Below, one piece after another: positions 33,080 to 41,136 of a stretch of 64,000 nucleotides of DNA. Under the pieces are notes generated by a model, which was not told the DNA's origin, did not search any database, and worked only from the letters and a program-made list of their open reading frames with translations. Made by a program: the position numbers and the translations under genes. This DNA is from Amycolatopsis vastitatis (GTDB lineage: Bacteria; Actinomycetota; Actinomycetes; Mycobacteriales; Pseudonocardiaceae). The stretch covers positions 1 through 64,000 of the forward strand of contig NZ_NMUL01000065.1 of NCBI RefSeq assembly GCF_002234595.1. Direction: 5' to 3'. Position 1 is the first letter of the stretch, and the number at the start of each line of letters is the position of its first letter.

Positions 33080-34468
33080 GTGAGACTAGGCAGGGTGATC
33101 GCCGCGACCGGCGTCCGGATGCGCACGACCGCGGTGGCGGTCTTCGCGCTCGCGCTGGCCATCGCCGCCGCGGGGGTGGTCGTGGTGCTGCTGCTGGAGG
33201 AGTCGCTCGACCGCAGTGTCACCGAGAGTGCCCGCAGCACCGGACGGCAGGTCGCCATCCAGCTGGTCCGCGAAGGCGCGCGTGACCTGAGCGCGAGCGA
33301 CGTCGCCAGCACCGGCGACACCGAAGCCGTCACGCAGGTGCTGGACGCGCGGGGCAGGCCGATCGCGAGCGACCCGGCGATCGTCGGGCACCCGCCGTTG
33401 ACCACGGCGCGCCCGACGGTCGGGTACGAGACCATCGAAACGCTGCCGCTCGGGCTGAACGGCGACGGCGCCGACTACCGCGTCGTGTCGCAGGAGGTGA
33501 ACGGGCCGGGCGGGCCGTTCACGGTGGTTTCCGCGCGCTCGCTGGAACCGGTCGCGGAGGCGTCGACCCGGCTGACGCTGCTGCTCGGCCTGATCGCGGT
33601 GCCGTTGCTGGCGACGTCCGGGTTGGCGGTGTACCGCGCGGTCGGTTCGGCGCTGCGACCGGTCGAGCGGATGCGCCGGACCGTCGCGGAGATCTCGACG
33701 CGCGACCTCGCCGCGCGCGTGCCGCTGCCGCCGGGCGGCGACGAAGTGCACCGCCTGGCCGTGACGCTCAACGAGATGCTCGGGCGGCTCGCGTCGGCGC
33801 AGGCCGCGCAACGCCGGTTCGTCGCGGACGCCAGCCACGAGCTGCGCTCGCCGCTGTCCACGATCAGCACCGCGCTCGACGTCTCCGGGCGCCACCCGGA
33901 GAGCACCGGCGACCTGGTGCCGGTGATCGCCCGCGAGACCGCGCGGCTGCGCGAGCTCGTCGACGACCTGCTCATGCTGGCGCGCACCGACGACACGACC
34001 GACCGGCCGCAGCGCACCGAGGTCGACCTCGACGACATCGTCCGGGCCGAAGCCGAGCGGGTCCGCGGTGAGAGCACAGTGGACGTCGAGGTCCGGGCCG
34101 GGCCGGCGAAGGTGCACGGCAGCGAGGCGCAGCTGCGCCGGGCGGTGCGGAACCTGGTCGACAACGCCCGCGGGCACGCGCGTTCGCGCATCCGCGTCTG
34201 CAGCGCGGTGCGCGGCGACCTCGCCGTCGTCGAGGTGAGCGACGACGGTCCCGGCGTCGGGGAAGCCGACCGGGAGCGGATCTTCGAACGGTTCGTCCGG
34301 CTCGACGCGTCCCGGCAACGCGGGCACGGCGGGACCGGGCTGGGCCTGCCGATCGTCGCCGGCATCGCGGCGCGCCACGGCGGCCGGGCTCGCTACGCCG
34401 CGTCCGAGGAACCGGGCGCGCGGTTCGTGATCGAGCTGCCGGTGATCGCCCTGCCGAAGGAGGAGTAA
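33080..34468 (+). CDS. Sensor histidine kinase of a two-component pair
   Basis: 462 residues from GTG 33080; TACGCT lies 6 bases upstream with no ribosome-binding site, so it is probably leaderless. Membrane segment one is at about residues 15-40 and segment two at about 163-187, framing an extracellular sensor of about 120 residues. HAMP follows (about 188-240), then HisKA with H253 in DASHELRSP and HATPase boxes NLVDNARGH, DDGPGVG and GTGLGLPI. The stop TAA shares one base with the ATG of the response regulator, so the pair is co-translated. The signal is unknown. Confidence 0.92.
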   Translation: MRLGRVIAATGVRMRTTAVAVFALALAIAAAGVVVVLLLEESLDRSVTESARSTGRQVAIQLVREGARDLSASDVASTGDTEAVTQVLDARGRPIASDPAIVGHPPLTTARPTVGYETIETLPLGLNGDGADYRVVSQEVNGPGGPFTVVSARSLEPVAEASTRLTLLLGLIAVPLLATSGLAVYRAVGSALRPVERMRRTVAEISTRDLAARVPLPPGGDEVHRLAVTLNEMLGRLASAQAAQRRFVADASHELRSPLSTISTALDVSGRHPESTGDLVPVIARETARLRELVDDLLMLARTDDTTDRPQRTEVDLDDIVRAEAERVRGESTVDVEVRAGPAKVHGSEAQLRRAVRNLVDNARGHARSRIRVCSAVRGDLAVVEVSDDGPGVGEADRERIFERFVRLDASRQRGHGGTGLGLPIVAGIAARHGGRARYAASEEPGARFVIELPVIALPKEE

Positions 34469-35148
34469 TGCGCCTGCTGATCGTGGAGGACGAGCGCGAG
34501 TTCGCGGAGACGCTGCGGCGAGGGCTGGTCGCCGAGGGGTTCACCGCCGACGTCGCCCACACCGGTCGCGAGGGCCTCTGGCGGGCGACCGAGCACGCGT
34601 ACGACGTCGTCGTGCTCGACATCATGCTGCCCGAGCTGTCCGGCTACGAGGTGCTCAAACGCCTGCGGGCGGCCGAGAACTGGACGCCGGTGCTGATGCT
34701 CACGGCGAAGGACGGCGAGTACGACGAAGCCGACGCGTTCGACCTCGGCGCCGACGACTACCTGTCCAAGCCGTTCTCGTTCGTCGTCCTCATCGCCCGG
34801 CTGCGGGCGTTGCTGCGGCGCGGCGCCCCGGCTCGCCCGGCGGTGCTGGAGGCGGGCGACTTGCGGCTCGACCCCTCCGCCCGCACTGTCCACCGGGGAC
34901 AAAAGCGGATCGAGCTGACCGCGCGGGAGTTCGGGCTGCTGGAGTTCCTGCTGCGCCGGGCGGGGACGGCCCTGTCGAAGAACGAGATCCTCGGCCACGT
35001 CTGGGACGCGCACTACGACGGTGACGAGAACGTCGTCGAGGTGTACATCGGGTACCTGCGGCGCAAGATCGATGCGCCGTTCGGCACGCACACCATCGAG
35101 ACGGTCCGCGGCGTGGGCTACCGGCTGGTAGACGTTACCCGATCGTGA
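34468..35148 (+). CDS. OmpR/PhoB-family response regulator
   Basis: 226 residues from ATG 34468. The receiver domain (1-120) has acidic residues at the start (VEDE), phospho-acceptor D51 in VVLDIMLPE, a conserved threonine in LMLTAKD, and lysine in LSKPF. The C-terminal winged helix (about 130-222) includes LTAREFGLLEFLLRRAG and YIGYLRRKIDAPFGTHTIETVRGVGYRL. It is paired with the kinase just upstream. The gas-vesicle operon begins 183 bases downstream on the same strand and could be a target, but no operator is evident. Confidence 0.93.
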   Translation: MRLLIVEDEREFAETLRRGLVAEGFTADVAHTGREGLWRATEHAYDVVVLDIMLPELSGYEVLKRLRAAENWTPVLMLTAKDGEYDEADAFDLGADDYLSKPFSFVVLIARLRALLRRGAPARPAVLEAGDLRLDPSARTVHRGQKRIELTAREFGLLEFLLRRAGTALSKNEILGHVWDAHYDGDENVVEVYIGYLRRKIDAPFGTHTIETVRGVGYRLVDVTRS

Positions 35149-35331
35149 TCTAACGGCTGTTTACCGGAAATTGGTCCCGCTGGGTGGTCCACCGTTGCGC
35201 CGTTCGCCGCTGCGGGTTGGCGCGGATCGCCCAATCATCGGCGCGAACCGGTGAAAAATGCCGTGCCGTGACCGCGCTGCGGGTGGTCGCCGCTGTTGCT
35301 ACGGTGGGCACCACCCCCGACAAGGAAAGCG

Positions 35332-35661
35332 ATGACGGAATCGCCTCTGCCGTTCCCTGCCCAAAATAACAATTCTTCGGAAGCCGCCGGGAAATCCGTT
35401 TCCGGGCTGCGGCTCGTCGACGCCATCGGTGCGGCGAAGGCCCAGTTCGGTCTGGTTACCGGGCTGACTCCGCATGCCGTGACCGGGGTCCGGAGCCGCC
35501 CCGGCGGCGGCTGGTCCGTGCTCGTCGACGTCGTCGAGCTGGCCAGGATCCCGGACTCCACCAGCGTGATGGCCACCTACCGGGTGGACGTCGACGGAGA
35601 CGGCGAACTCAGCGCGTGTGAGCGGCTGCGGCGGTTCACCCGGGGTGCCACCGATTCCTGA
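35332..35661 (+). CDS. gvpO: Gas vesicle protein GvpO
   Basis: 109 residues from ATG 35332 (AAGGAAA upstream), the first gene of the gas-vesicle operon. The conserved core VTGVRSRPGGGWSVLVDVVELARIPDSTSVMATYRVDVDGDGELSACERLRRFTRG is typical of GvpO, a small accessory protein in actinobacterial and haloarchaeal clusters thought to aid expression or assembly. A possible -10 TACGGT lies at 35300-35305. The next gene starts 16 bases after the stop. Confidence 0.9.
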   Translation: MTESPLPFPAQNNNSSEAAGKSVSGLRLVDAIGAAKAQFGLVTGLTPHAVTGVRSRPGGGWSVLVDVVELARIPDSTSVMATYRVDVDGDGELSACERLRRFTRGATDS

Positions 35662-35677
35662 AAGGAAGGTCGACAGA

Positions 35678-35989
35678 GTGGGCACTTCGTCCGATTCCTT
35701 GGCGGACATCCTGGAACGCGTACTCGACAAGGGCGTCGTGATAGCCGGTGACATCGGGGTGAGCGTCGTCGACGTCGAATTACTGACCCTGCGTATCCGG
35801 CTGTTCATCGCGTCCGCCCAAACCGCCCGCGAAATGGGCATGGACTGGTGGACGAACGACCCGTTCTTTTCGCCGAATGCCGCCCGCGCCGAGCTGGCAG
35901 GCGATGACCGAAAGCTGGACTTGGCGGCACGCGTCGCCGAATTGGAGGCCCGGCTGCCCGTGCCGGGCGGGAGGGACGAACCGCGGTGA
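35678..35989 (+). CDS. gvpJ: GvpA-family minor shell/nucleation protein GvpJ
   Basis: 103 residues from GTG 35678 with GAAAGGAAGG 8 bases upstream. It has the amphipathic GvpA fold (LADILERVLDKGVVIAGDIGVSVVDVELLTLRIRLFIAS). Its ALMOST-A core departs from the GvpA consensus (IAGDIGVSVVDVELL rather than IDAxVxVSLIGIELL), and it has a charged C-terminal tail, as in GvpJ, a minor component of the vesicle tips. It overlaps the following gvpL by GTGA. Confidence 0.85.
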   Translation: MGTSSDSLADILERVLDKGVVIAGDIGVSVVDVELLTLRIRLFIASAQTAREMGMDWWTNDPFFSPNAARAELAGDDRKLDLAARVAELEARLPVPGGRDEPR

Positions 35990-36720
35990 GCACCCGCAAC
36001 TGGCTGTGCGCGTACGCGATCACCCGCAACCGCCCGGCCGAACTGGACATGACCCCGGCACCCCGGCTCATCGGCTACCGCGACCTCGGCGTGGTCGTCG
36101 CCGACGTGTCGCCGGCGCGCTTCGACCGCATCGACTCGCTCGATCCGGTCGACGGCGCGCTCGCCGAGCTGGCCCGCGAGCACGACGCCGTGGTGCGCGC
36201 GGTGTTCCGCCACGAACCCGTGCTGCCGCTGCGGTTCGGCACGGTCATCGATGGCGAGGCCGCCGCGCTCCGGCTCCTGGAGACCGCCTACGACCAGGCC
36301 CGCGACTGCCTCGACGAGGTGGCGGGCCACCGCGAGTGGGGTGTCCGCGTGCGGCACACCGAACCCGCCGCGACCAGCAGACCGGATTCCGCGGGTCTGA
36401 CCGGCACGCAGTACCTCGTCCGGCGGCGCGAACGGCTGCAGGCGATCCAGCGCGCCCGCGAGGACGTCGTCGGCGCCGCCGGACGGCTCGAGAACGCGTT
36501 GCGCCGGCACGCCGCCGACAGCGTCGAGCGGGCCCGGCCGCACGGTGTGCTCGTCAACACCGCCTACCTGGTGGAAACCGGGCGGGAGGCCGCGTTCCAC
36601 GCCGAGTTCGAGTGGTTCGCCCGCGAGCTGCGTGAGGTGGGCGCGACGGTCGAGACCTCCGGGCCCTGGCCGCCGTACTCGTTCACCGACGTCGAGCTCG
36701 GGGCGGCCGCCCATGGCTGA
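35986..36720 (+). CDS. gvpL: GvpL/GvpF family gas vesicle protein, long copy
   Basis: 244 residues from GTG 35986, overlapping gvpJ. The family starts with WLCAYAITRN and has the LPLRFGTVIDGEAAALRLLE motif (about residues 75-95), followed by a coiled-coil helix and the closing GPWPPYSF. GvpF and GvpL bind GvpA subunits and chaperone their addition. The order J-L-S-K here matches part of the actinomycete gvp cluster, so I call this copy gvpL; gvpF is possible. Confidence 0.88.
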   Translation: MSTRNWLCAYAITRNRPAELDMTPAPRLIGYRDLGVVVADVSPARFDRIDSLDPVDGALAELAREHDAVVRAVFRHEPVLPLRFGTVIDGEAAALRLLETAYDQARDCLDEVAGHREWGVRVRHTEPAATSRPDSAGLTGTQYLVRRRERLQAIQRAREDVVGAAGRLENALRRHAADSVERARPHGVLVNTAYLVETGREAAFHAEFEWFARELREVGATVETSGPWPPYSFTDVELGAAAHG

Positions 36721-36901
36721 CCCCGAGGTCTTCGAGGTCGGCCGTGGCAACGCCGTCGAGGCGGTCGCGGACCTGCTCGACCGGGTGGTGCACCGCGGCG
36801 CCGTGGTGACCGGCGACGTGATCATCTCGCTCGCCGGCATCGACCTGGTGCGGCTCGACCTGCGGCTGCTGCTGCTCGGGATCGAGGGGCCGCCGGGATG
36901 A
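36713..36901 (+). CDS. gvpS: Short GvpA-like protein, GvpS
   Basis: 62 residues from ATG 36713, overlapping the gvpL stop by 8 bases. Most of the protein is the GvpA fold (AVADLLDRVVHRGAVVTGDVIISLAGIDLVRLDLRLLLLGIEG) with no tail. Small size, the GAVVTGDV core and position between gvpL and gvpK fit GvpS, a minor GvpA paralogue of actinomycetes. The stop overlaps the gvpK start as ATGA. Confidence 0.8.
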   Translation: MADPEVFEVGRGNAVEAVADLLDRVVHRGAVVTGDVIISLAGIDLVRLDLRLLLLGIEGPPG

Positions 36902-37155
36902 GCGAGCCCGTCCGCATCGCCGCCGACGCCGGCCGCGGGCTCGGCCACCTGGTCGTCACCGTGCTCGACATCCTCAAGGAAGTGCTGGAGCGGCAGGCGT
37001 TGCGGCGCCTCGACGCCGGCACCCTCACCCCGGACCAGATCGAGGAGCTCGGCCAGGCCCTGATCGGGCTGGAGCTCCGGTTCGCCGAAATCCGTGCCGC
37101 CCTCGACGAAATCCCGGGCGGCATCCTGGAAACGGAAGGACGAAGACCGCAGTGA
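36898..37155 (+). CDS. gvpK: Gas vesicle protein GvpK
   Basis: 85 residues from ATG 36898. It has the family core LGHLVVTVLDILKEVLERQALRRLDAGTLTPDQIEELGQAL followed by LELRFAEIRAAL, an all-helical protein required for vesicle assembly. It is at the normal size for GvpK. It is joined to its neighbours by ATGA and GTGA overlaps, so expression is tightly coupled. Confidence 0.93.
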   Translation: MSEPVRIAADAGRGLGHLVVTVLDILKEVLERQALRRLDAGTLTPDQIEELGQALIGLELRFAEIRAALDEIPGGILETEGRRPQ

Positions 37156-37478
37156 CCACACCCGGACAGACGGGCGGCGGGCTCGCCGACACCCTCAACA
37201 TCCTGCTCGACAAGGGACTCGTCATCGACGCTTCGGTGAAGGTGTCCCTGATCGGCATCGAGCTGCTGTCGATCGAAGCCCGGATCGTGATCGCCAGCGT
37301 CGACACCTACATCCGCTACCTCGAAGCGATGCAGCGGGTCAACGCGCAGGCCAAGACCCCCAACCCCGGGCAGATCTCGATGGGGCTCGACCAGACCGTC
37401 GGGCTGATCCCGCCCCCGCCGCCGACCCACGCCGTCGCCGTCCCGATGGAGCCGGCCGTCCCGGTCGACCAGCAGTGA
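37152..37478 (+). CDS. gvpA: Gas vesicle structural protein GvpA
   Basis: 108 residues from GTG 37152. It is the closest of the three paralogues to the shell protein: LADTLNILLDKGLVIDASVKVSLIGIELLSIEARIVIASVDTYIRYLEAM matches the VIDAWVRVSLVGIELL consensus of GvpA. It carries an extra proline-rich tail of about 45 residues (GLIPPPPPTHAVAVPMEP) that ordinary GvpA lacks, which could decorate or limit the vesicle wall. Unusually it comes late in the operon rather than second. Confidence 0.88.
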   Translation: MTTPGQTGGGLADTLNILLDKGLVIDASVKVSLIGIELLSIEARIVIASVDTYIRYLEAMQRVNAQAKTPNPGQISMGLDQTVGLIPPPPPTHAVAVPMEPAVPVDQQ

Positions 37479-38041
37479 CGCTGCAGCTGTACGGCGTCGT
37501 GCGGGCCGGGCATCCGCGGGCCCCGCGCACGGTGTGCTGGGACGACCTGGCGATGGTCGTCGGCGAAGCGCCCGACCAGCCCGATCCGGCGACGCACCTC
37601 GCGGTGGTGTCGGCGCTCGTCGAGGGCGGACCGGTGCTGCCGGTCCGGTTCGGCACCGTGGCCGAGGACGAGGACGCCGTCCGCGCCGAGGTGCTGGCCC
37701 CGTCTGCCGACACCTACCGCGCCGACCTCGACCGGCTCGACGGCCTGGCCGAGGTGCACGTCTGCCTGCGGTTCACCGAACCCGGGTCGGCGTGGCGGGC
37801 GGCGCGCTCCGACGTGCTGCTCTCGGAGGTCGCCGAACGGGCCCGTGACTCGGTGTCGCTGCCGGCGGGCGAGTCCGCCGACGAGCGGTGGGCGTTCCTG
37901 GTCGGGCTGGGCGACCTGCTCGTCGTCCGCGACGCCGTCGCCGGGCTCGACGGGGGTGGGGAGGTCCGGGCCGAGTGGGTCGGGCCGCTGCCCGCGTACA
38001 GCTTCCTCGACCGACGGACGTGTTCGCGCTGGAGCTGGTGA
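37475..38041 (+). CDS. gvpF: GvpF/GvpL family gas vesicle protein, short copy
   Basis: 188 residues from GTG 37475, overlapping gvpA. It shares with the long copy the start LQLYGVVRAG, the LPVRFGTVAEDEDAVRAEV motif and the closing GPLPAYSF. It is shorter in the middle coiled region. Being next to the shell gene suggests it is the GvpA chaperone GvpF. The stop overlaps a GTG of the NHL gene. Confidence 0.85.
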   Translation: MTLQLYGVVRAGHPRAPRTVCWDDLAMVVGEAPDQPDPATHLAVVSALVEGGPVLPVRFGTVAEDEDAVRAEVLAPSADTYRADLDRLDGLAEVHVCLRFTEPGSAWRAARSDVLLSEVAERARDSVSLPAGESADERWAFLVGLGDLLVVRDAVAGLDGGGEVRAEWVGPLPAYSFLDRRTCSRWSW

Positions 38042-38643
38042 GCGGGGGCGGAACAGTCGCTGAACACTCGTCCCGGCCCTGGCCGCCGTGGCTCGCGGCC
38101 GGTGATCCTGGTGCCGTGACCAGCAGCGAACTCGCGGCGCTCCCGCGGGCGTTCGGCGGTCCCGGCACCGGGCCGGGGCAGTTCCGCTCGCCGTCCGGGA
38201 TCGCCGTCGACGCCCGCGGCCGCGTGTGGGTGGCCGACACCGGCAACGACCGCGTCCAGGCGTTCACCCGCGACGGCGCGCTTGTGCGCGTCCTGGCCGG
38301 GCGGCTCAAGGCGCCGGAAGGGGTGGCGGTCGACGCGGCGGGCCACGTCTACGTCGCCGACACCGGCAACCGCCGCGTGGTGCAGTTCTCGTGGTGGGGC
38401 GGGTTCGTGCGCGATTTCGGTGGACTGGCCAGGCCCCGCGCGGTCGCGCTGGACCACGCCGGGCGGCTGCTGGTCGACGACACCGGGCGCGTGGCCCGGT
38501 TCTGCACCCGCACCGGCGCCGCGCTGTCCGACACGACCGAGCCGATCGGCTCACCGAGGGACATGGCCGACGACGGCGCGGGCGGCATCTGGGTCGCCGA
38601 GACGGGCAACCACCGGATCGTCCACTTCGGAGCGACCGGCTAG
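38038..38643 (+). CDS. NHL-repeat beta-propeller protein at the end of the gas-vesicle operon
   Basis: 201 residues if GTG 38038 is used (GTGA overlap with gvpF, the rule in this operon), or 175 from GTG 38116. Several NHL repeats are clear: GQFRSPSGIAVDARGRVWVADTGNDRVQAF, KAPEGVAVDAAGHVYVADTGNRRVVQF and RDMADDGAGGIWVAETGNHRIVHF. There is no signal peptide, so it is probably cytoplasmic and perhaps binds vesicle surface or assembly proteins. NHL genes are not part of the standard gvp set. Its TAG shares CTAG with the convergent gene. Confidence 0.75.
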   Translation: MSGGGTVAEHSSRPWPPWLAAGDPGAVTSSELAALPRAFGGPGTGPGQFRSPSGIAVDARGRVWVADTGNDRVQAFTRDGALVRVLAGRLKAPEGVAVDAAGHVYVADTGNRRVVQFSWWGGFVRDFGGLARPRAVALDHAGRLLVDDTGRVARFCTRTGAALSDTTEPIGSPRDMADDGAGGIWVAETGNHRIVHFGATG

Positions 38644-39041
38644 TTCTTCGAGATCGCGGCCGTCGCGCGGACCACGGCGGTGCACCGGTTTTCGACGTAT
38701 TCGAGCCCGCCTTCTTCGGCGATGCGGCGCGCTTCGGCGGAGACGATGCCCTGCTGCAGCCACAACGCCTTGGCGCCGATCTCGACCGCGTCGCGGGCGA
38801 TGCCGGGTGCTTCCGGGGACGGCCGGAAGACATCGACGAGGTCGACCGGTTCCGGGATGTCCTTCAGTGACCGGTAGACCTTCTCGCCGAGCAGCTCGGT
38901 CGCGCTCGGGTGCACCGGGATGATCCGGAAGCCGTGCGCCTGCAGGACCGCCGGGACGCCGTGCGCGGCCTTGGCCGGGTCCCGGCTCAGGCCGACGACG
39001 GCGATCGTCTTCGCGTTCTCGAGGATCTGCTCCGCGTTCAT
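38640..39041 (-). CDS. YccU-like CoA-binding domain protein
   Basis: 133 residues from ATG 39041. A single Rossmann-type CoA-binding domain is seen: TIAVVGLSRDPAKAAHGVPAVLQAHGFRIIPVHP at the start and VDLVDVFRPSPEAPGIARDAVEIGAKALWLQQGI in the middle. Length and motifs fit the YccU family of small CoA-binding proteins of unknown role. It is convergent with the gas-vesicle operon. The gene at 39065 is just upstream on the same strand, so the two may be co-transcribed. Confidence 0.85.
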   Translation of the reverse strand: MNAEQILENAKTIAVVGLSRDPAKAAHGVPAVLQAHGFRIIPVHPSATELLGEKVYRSLKDIPEPVDLVDVFRPSPEAPGIARDAVEIGAKALWLQQGIVSAEARRIAEEGGLEYVENRCTAVVRATAAISKN

Positions 39042-39064
39042 ACCGGTGGAACGCGCGCCAGGCG

Positions 39065-39637
39065 TCAAAGCTTCCACACGCGCAGGCCACGCACGCGGTA
39101 GACCGGCCAGACGACGTGCCACGGCTTGCGGTGCGCGAAGGTCGCCGCGCACGTCAGGATGTTGCGGGCGGCCGTCGTCGCGACCTCGTGGCGGTCCGGC
39201 CAGGTCGTGCCCCTGGCGCCGACGGCGATCCGGAACACGGTCAGCAGGCCACGGCCCTGCAGGTCGTACTTCGCGCCGGTGTCGCCGGAGCCGGGAGCCA
39301 GTTCGGCGATTTCGGCGCCGAAGGCGCGGGCCGCCTGCGGCGCCACCTCCGCCGGAACCGCGCCGACACTGCGGGTGATCGCCTTGCCGTGCATGCGCCG
39401 CGCGTACCGGAACAGCAGCGAGCGTTCCCACCACGGCAGCAGGCGGTGGTGCCGGAGGAGGGCGGCGCACTCGCCGTGCCCGATCGCGAAGATGCTCGTG
39501 AGCTCGTCGTAGGCGCCGTTCGTCGCCGGCTCGTTCAGGTGCAGCCGCACCTCGAACCGGGTGCGCGCGGTGAGCTCGTCGAGCTTCTCGCGGTGATCGA
39601 GCCGCGCCTTCGCGCGGGAGAGCGACCAGTCGGGCAT
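39065..39637 (-). CDS. Hypothetical protein, 190 residues
   Basis: I do not recognise this family. From ATG 39637 (GGAGG 4 bases upstream) the protein begins MPDWSLSRAKARLDHREKLDEL. It has a charged helical start, then a central arginine-rich stretch (RHHRLLPWWERSLLFRYARRM), and ends in aromatic-rich KPWHVVWPVYRVRGLRVWKL. No signal peptide or membrane helix is seen. It ends 23 bases before the CoA-binding gene start. Confidence 0.6.
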   Translation of the reverse strand: MPDWSLSRAKARLDHREKLDELTARTRFEVRLHLNEPATNGAYDELTSIFAIGHGECAALLRHHRLLPWWERSLLFRYARRMHGKAITRSVGAVPAEVAPQAARAFGAEIAELAPGSGDTGAKYDLQGRGLLTVFRIAVGARGTTWPDRHEVATTAARNILTCAATFAHRKPWHVVWPVYRVRGLRVWKL

Positions 39638-39693
39638 CGGACCTCCAGGCGTCGCGCACAGGCTAGTTCGCGGGCGACGCCCGGACCACGCTT

Positions 39694-40197
39694 TCAGCCG
39701 ATCTTCTCGCCGTACATCTCGCCGAGCGGGTCGGAGATCAGCTCGACGCGGGCACCGTCCGGGTCGGACAGATAGATCGACGTCTTGCTTTCCAGGAGGT
39801 ACTGCACGCCGGCCTCGTCGAGCTTGTCCTTGATGGCGCTCCACCGTTCGGGCGTGACCGACAGTGCCAGGTGGTGCAGTCCACCGAGGACTTCCGCGTA
39901 CGGGCCGAGGTCCAGGCCGGGCAGGTCGAAGAAGGCGACCGCGTTGCCGTTGCCGACGTCGAAGAAGAAGTGGCTGGAGCCCGGGTAGTCCCGGTTCTCG
40001 ATCAGCTCGGTGAGCGGGAAGCCGAGGATGTCCTGGTAGAACTCGATGGTCCGCTCGACGTCGCTGGAGATCAGCGCGGTGTGGTGGATGCCGCGGCCGT
40101 TCGTCGCCGGGCGTTCGGCGGCGGGGTGCAGGTGGCGCTCGCGCAGGGCGTCGCGGATCTCGGCGAGCTTGGTGACCTCGGCCTGGGTCGGTGCCAT
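39694..40197 (-). CDS. VOC-family metalloenzyme (glyoxalase/extradiol-dioxygenase fold)
   Basis: 167 residues from ATG 40197; GTG 40206 is an alternative. Two beta-alpha-beta-beta-beta modules carry the usual metal ligands: H in GIHHTALIS, H in GLHHLALSV, and E in GARVELISD. The single-barrel size fits glyoxalase or fosfomycin-resistance-like members rather than full extradiol dioxygenases. However, it is divergent from a hydratase/decarboxylase pair of the catechol meta-cleavage pathway, which makes aromatic ring chemistry a reasonable guess. Confidence 0.8.
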   Translation of the reverse strand: MAPTQAEVTKLAEIRDALRERHLHPAAERPATNGRGIHHTALISSDVERTIEFYQDILGFPLTELIENRDYPGSSHFFFDVGNGNAVAFFDLPGLDLGPYAEVLGGLHHLALSVTPERWSAIKDKLDEAGVQYLLESKTSIYLSDPDGARVELISDPLGEMYGEKIG

Positions 40198-40335
40198 GTC
40201 CCTCACGTCCCTTCCTGGTGTGTCTTCCAAGCTACGCCCGATTTATCTCGCGTGCAAGAGGTTGTCCGGCGAGAGTTCCGCTGGACGGAACACCGGTGCT
40301 TGTGTCCCGGGTGCGCGCCCGGCAGAGTCCCGGGG

Positions 40336-41136
40336 GTGGACGTCAGCAGGGTGCAGGAGGCCGCCGCCGTACTGGCGCACGCCTATGCCGCGCGTGAGCC
40401 GATCGAACCGCTGATCAAGACCTACCCGGACGCGGGGATCGAAGACGCGTACCGGATCCAGCAGGAGCAGGTGCGCCGCTGGGTCGAAGCCGGCGACGCC
40501 GTCCGCGGGCACAAGGTCGGCCTCGCGTCGGCGGCGATGCAGCGGCAGATGGGCGTCGACCAGCCCGACTACGGGCACCTCACCGGCAGCATGTTCCACC
40601 TGGAACACCAGCCGATCCCGACCTCGGCGTTCCTGCAGCCGCGCATCGAACCGGAGATCGCGTTCGTCCTCGGCTCGGCGCTGCGCGGCCCCGGCGTCAC
40701 GGTCGCCGACGCCGTGCGGGCGGTCGACTTCGTGCTGCCGTCGCTGGAGATCGTCGACTCGCGGATCCAGGACTGGAAGATCTCGCTGTTCGACACGATC
40801 GCCGACAACGCGTCCTCCGGCGGGGTGGTGCTGGGCAGCAGCCCGACCGTGCTTTCGGCCGCCGACCTGCGGCTGGCGGGCTGCGTGCTGTACCAGAACG
40901 GTTCGGTGGCGGCGACCGGCGCGGGCGGCGCGGTGCTCGGGTCGCCGCTGAACTCGCTGGTGTGGCTGGCGAACACGGTCGGTCCGCTCGGCGTCACCCT
41001 GGAGCCGGGGCACGTCGTGCTGCCGGGCTCGATGACCCGGGCGATCCCGGTGTCGCCGGGCGACACGGTCGTCGCGACCATCGCCGGCATCGGCAGCGTC
41101 ACCGCGGTCTTCGCCCCTGCTTCGGAGGAATCATGA
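40336..41136 (+). CDS. 2-oxopent-4-enoate hydratase-like enzyme (MhpD/XylJ family)
   Basis: 266 residues from GTG 40336. It belongs to the hydratase/decarboxylase branch of the FAA-hydrolase superfamily, with GHKVGLASAAMQRQMGVDQPDYGHL near the start, the metal-site region RIEPEIAFVLGSALRGPGV, and LEIVDSRIQDW. It hydrates 2-hydroxypenta-2,4-dienoate to 4-hydroxy-2-oxovalerate in meta-cleavage pathways. It overlaps the decarboxylase gene by four bases (ATGA). The following aldolase and acetaldehyde dehydrogenase genes are absent here. Confidence 0.85.
   Translation: MDVSRVQEAAAVLAHAYAAREPIEPLIKTYPDAGIEDAYRIQQEQVRRWVEAGDAVRGHKVGLASAAMQRQMGVDQPDYGHLTGSMFHLEHQPIPTSAFLQPRIEPEIAFVLGSALRGPGVTVADAVRAVDFVLPSLEIVDSRIQDWKISLFDTIADNASSGGVVLGSSPTVLSAADLRLAGCVLYQNGSVAATGAGGAVLGSPLNSLVWLANTVGPLGVTLEPGHVVLPGSMTRAIPVSPGDTVVATIAGIGSVTAVFAPASEES

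Noticed and set aside
35332..38643. The response regulator at 34468 as proven regulator of the gas-vesicle operon
   Set aside because: Only proximity supports it; no shared operator or overlapping transcript could be seen.
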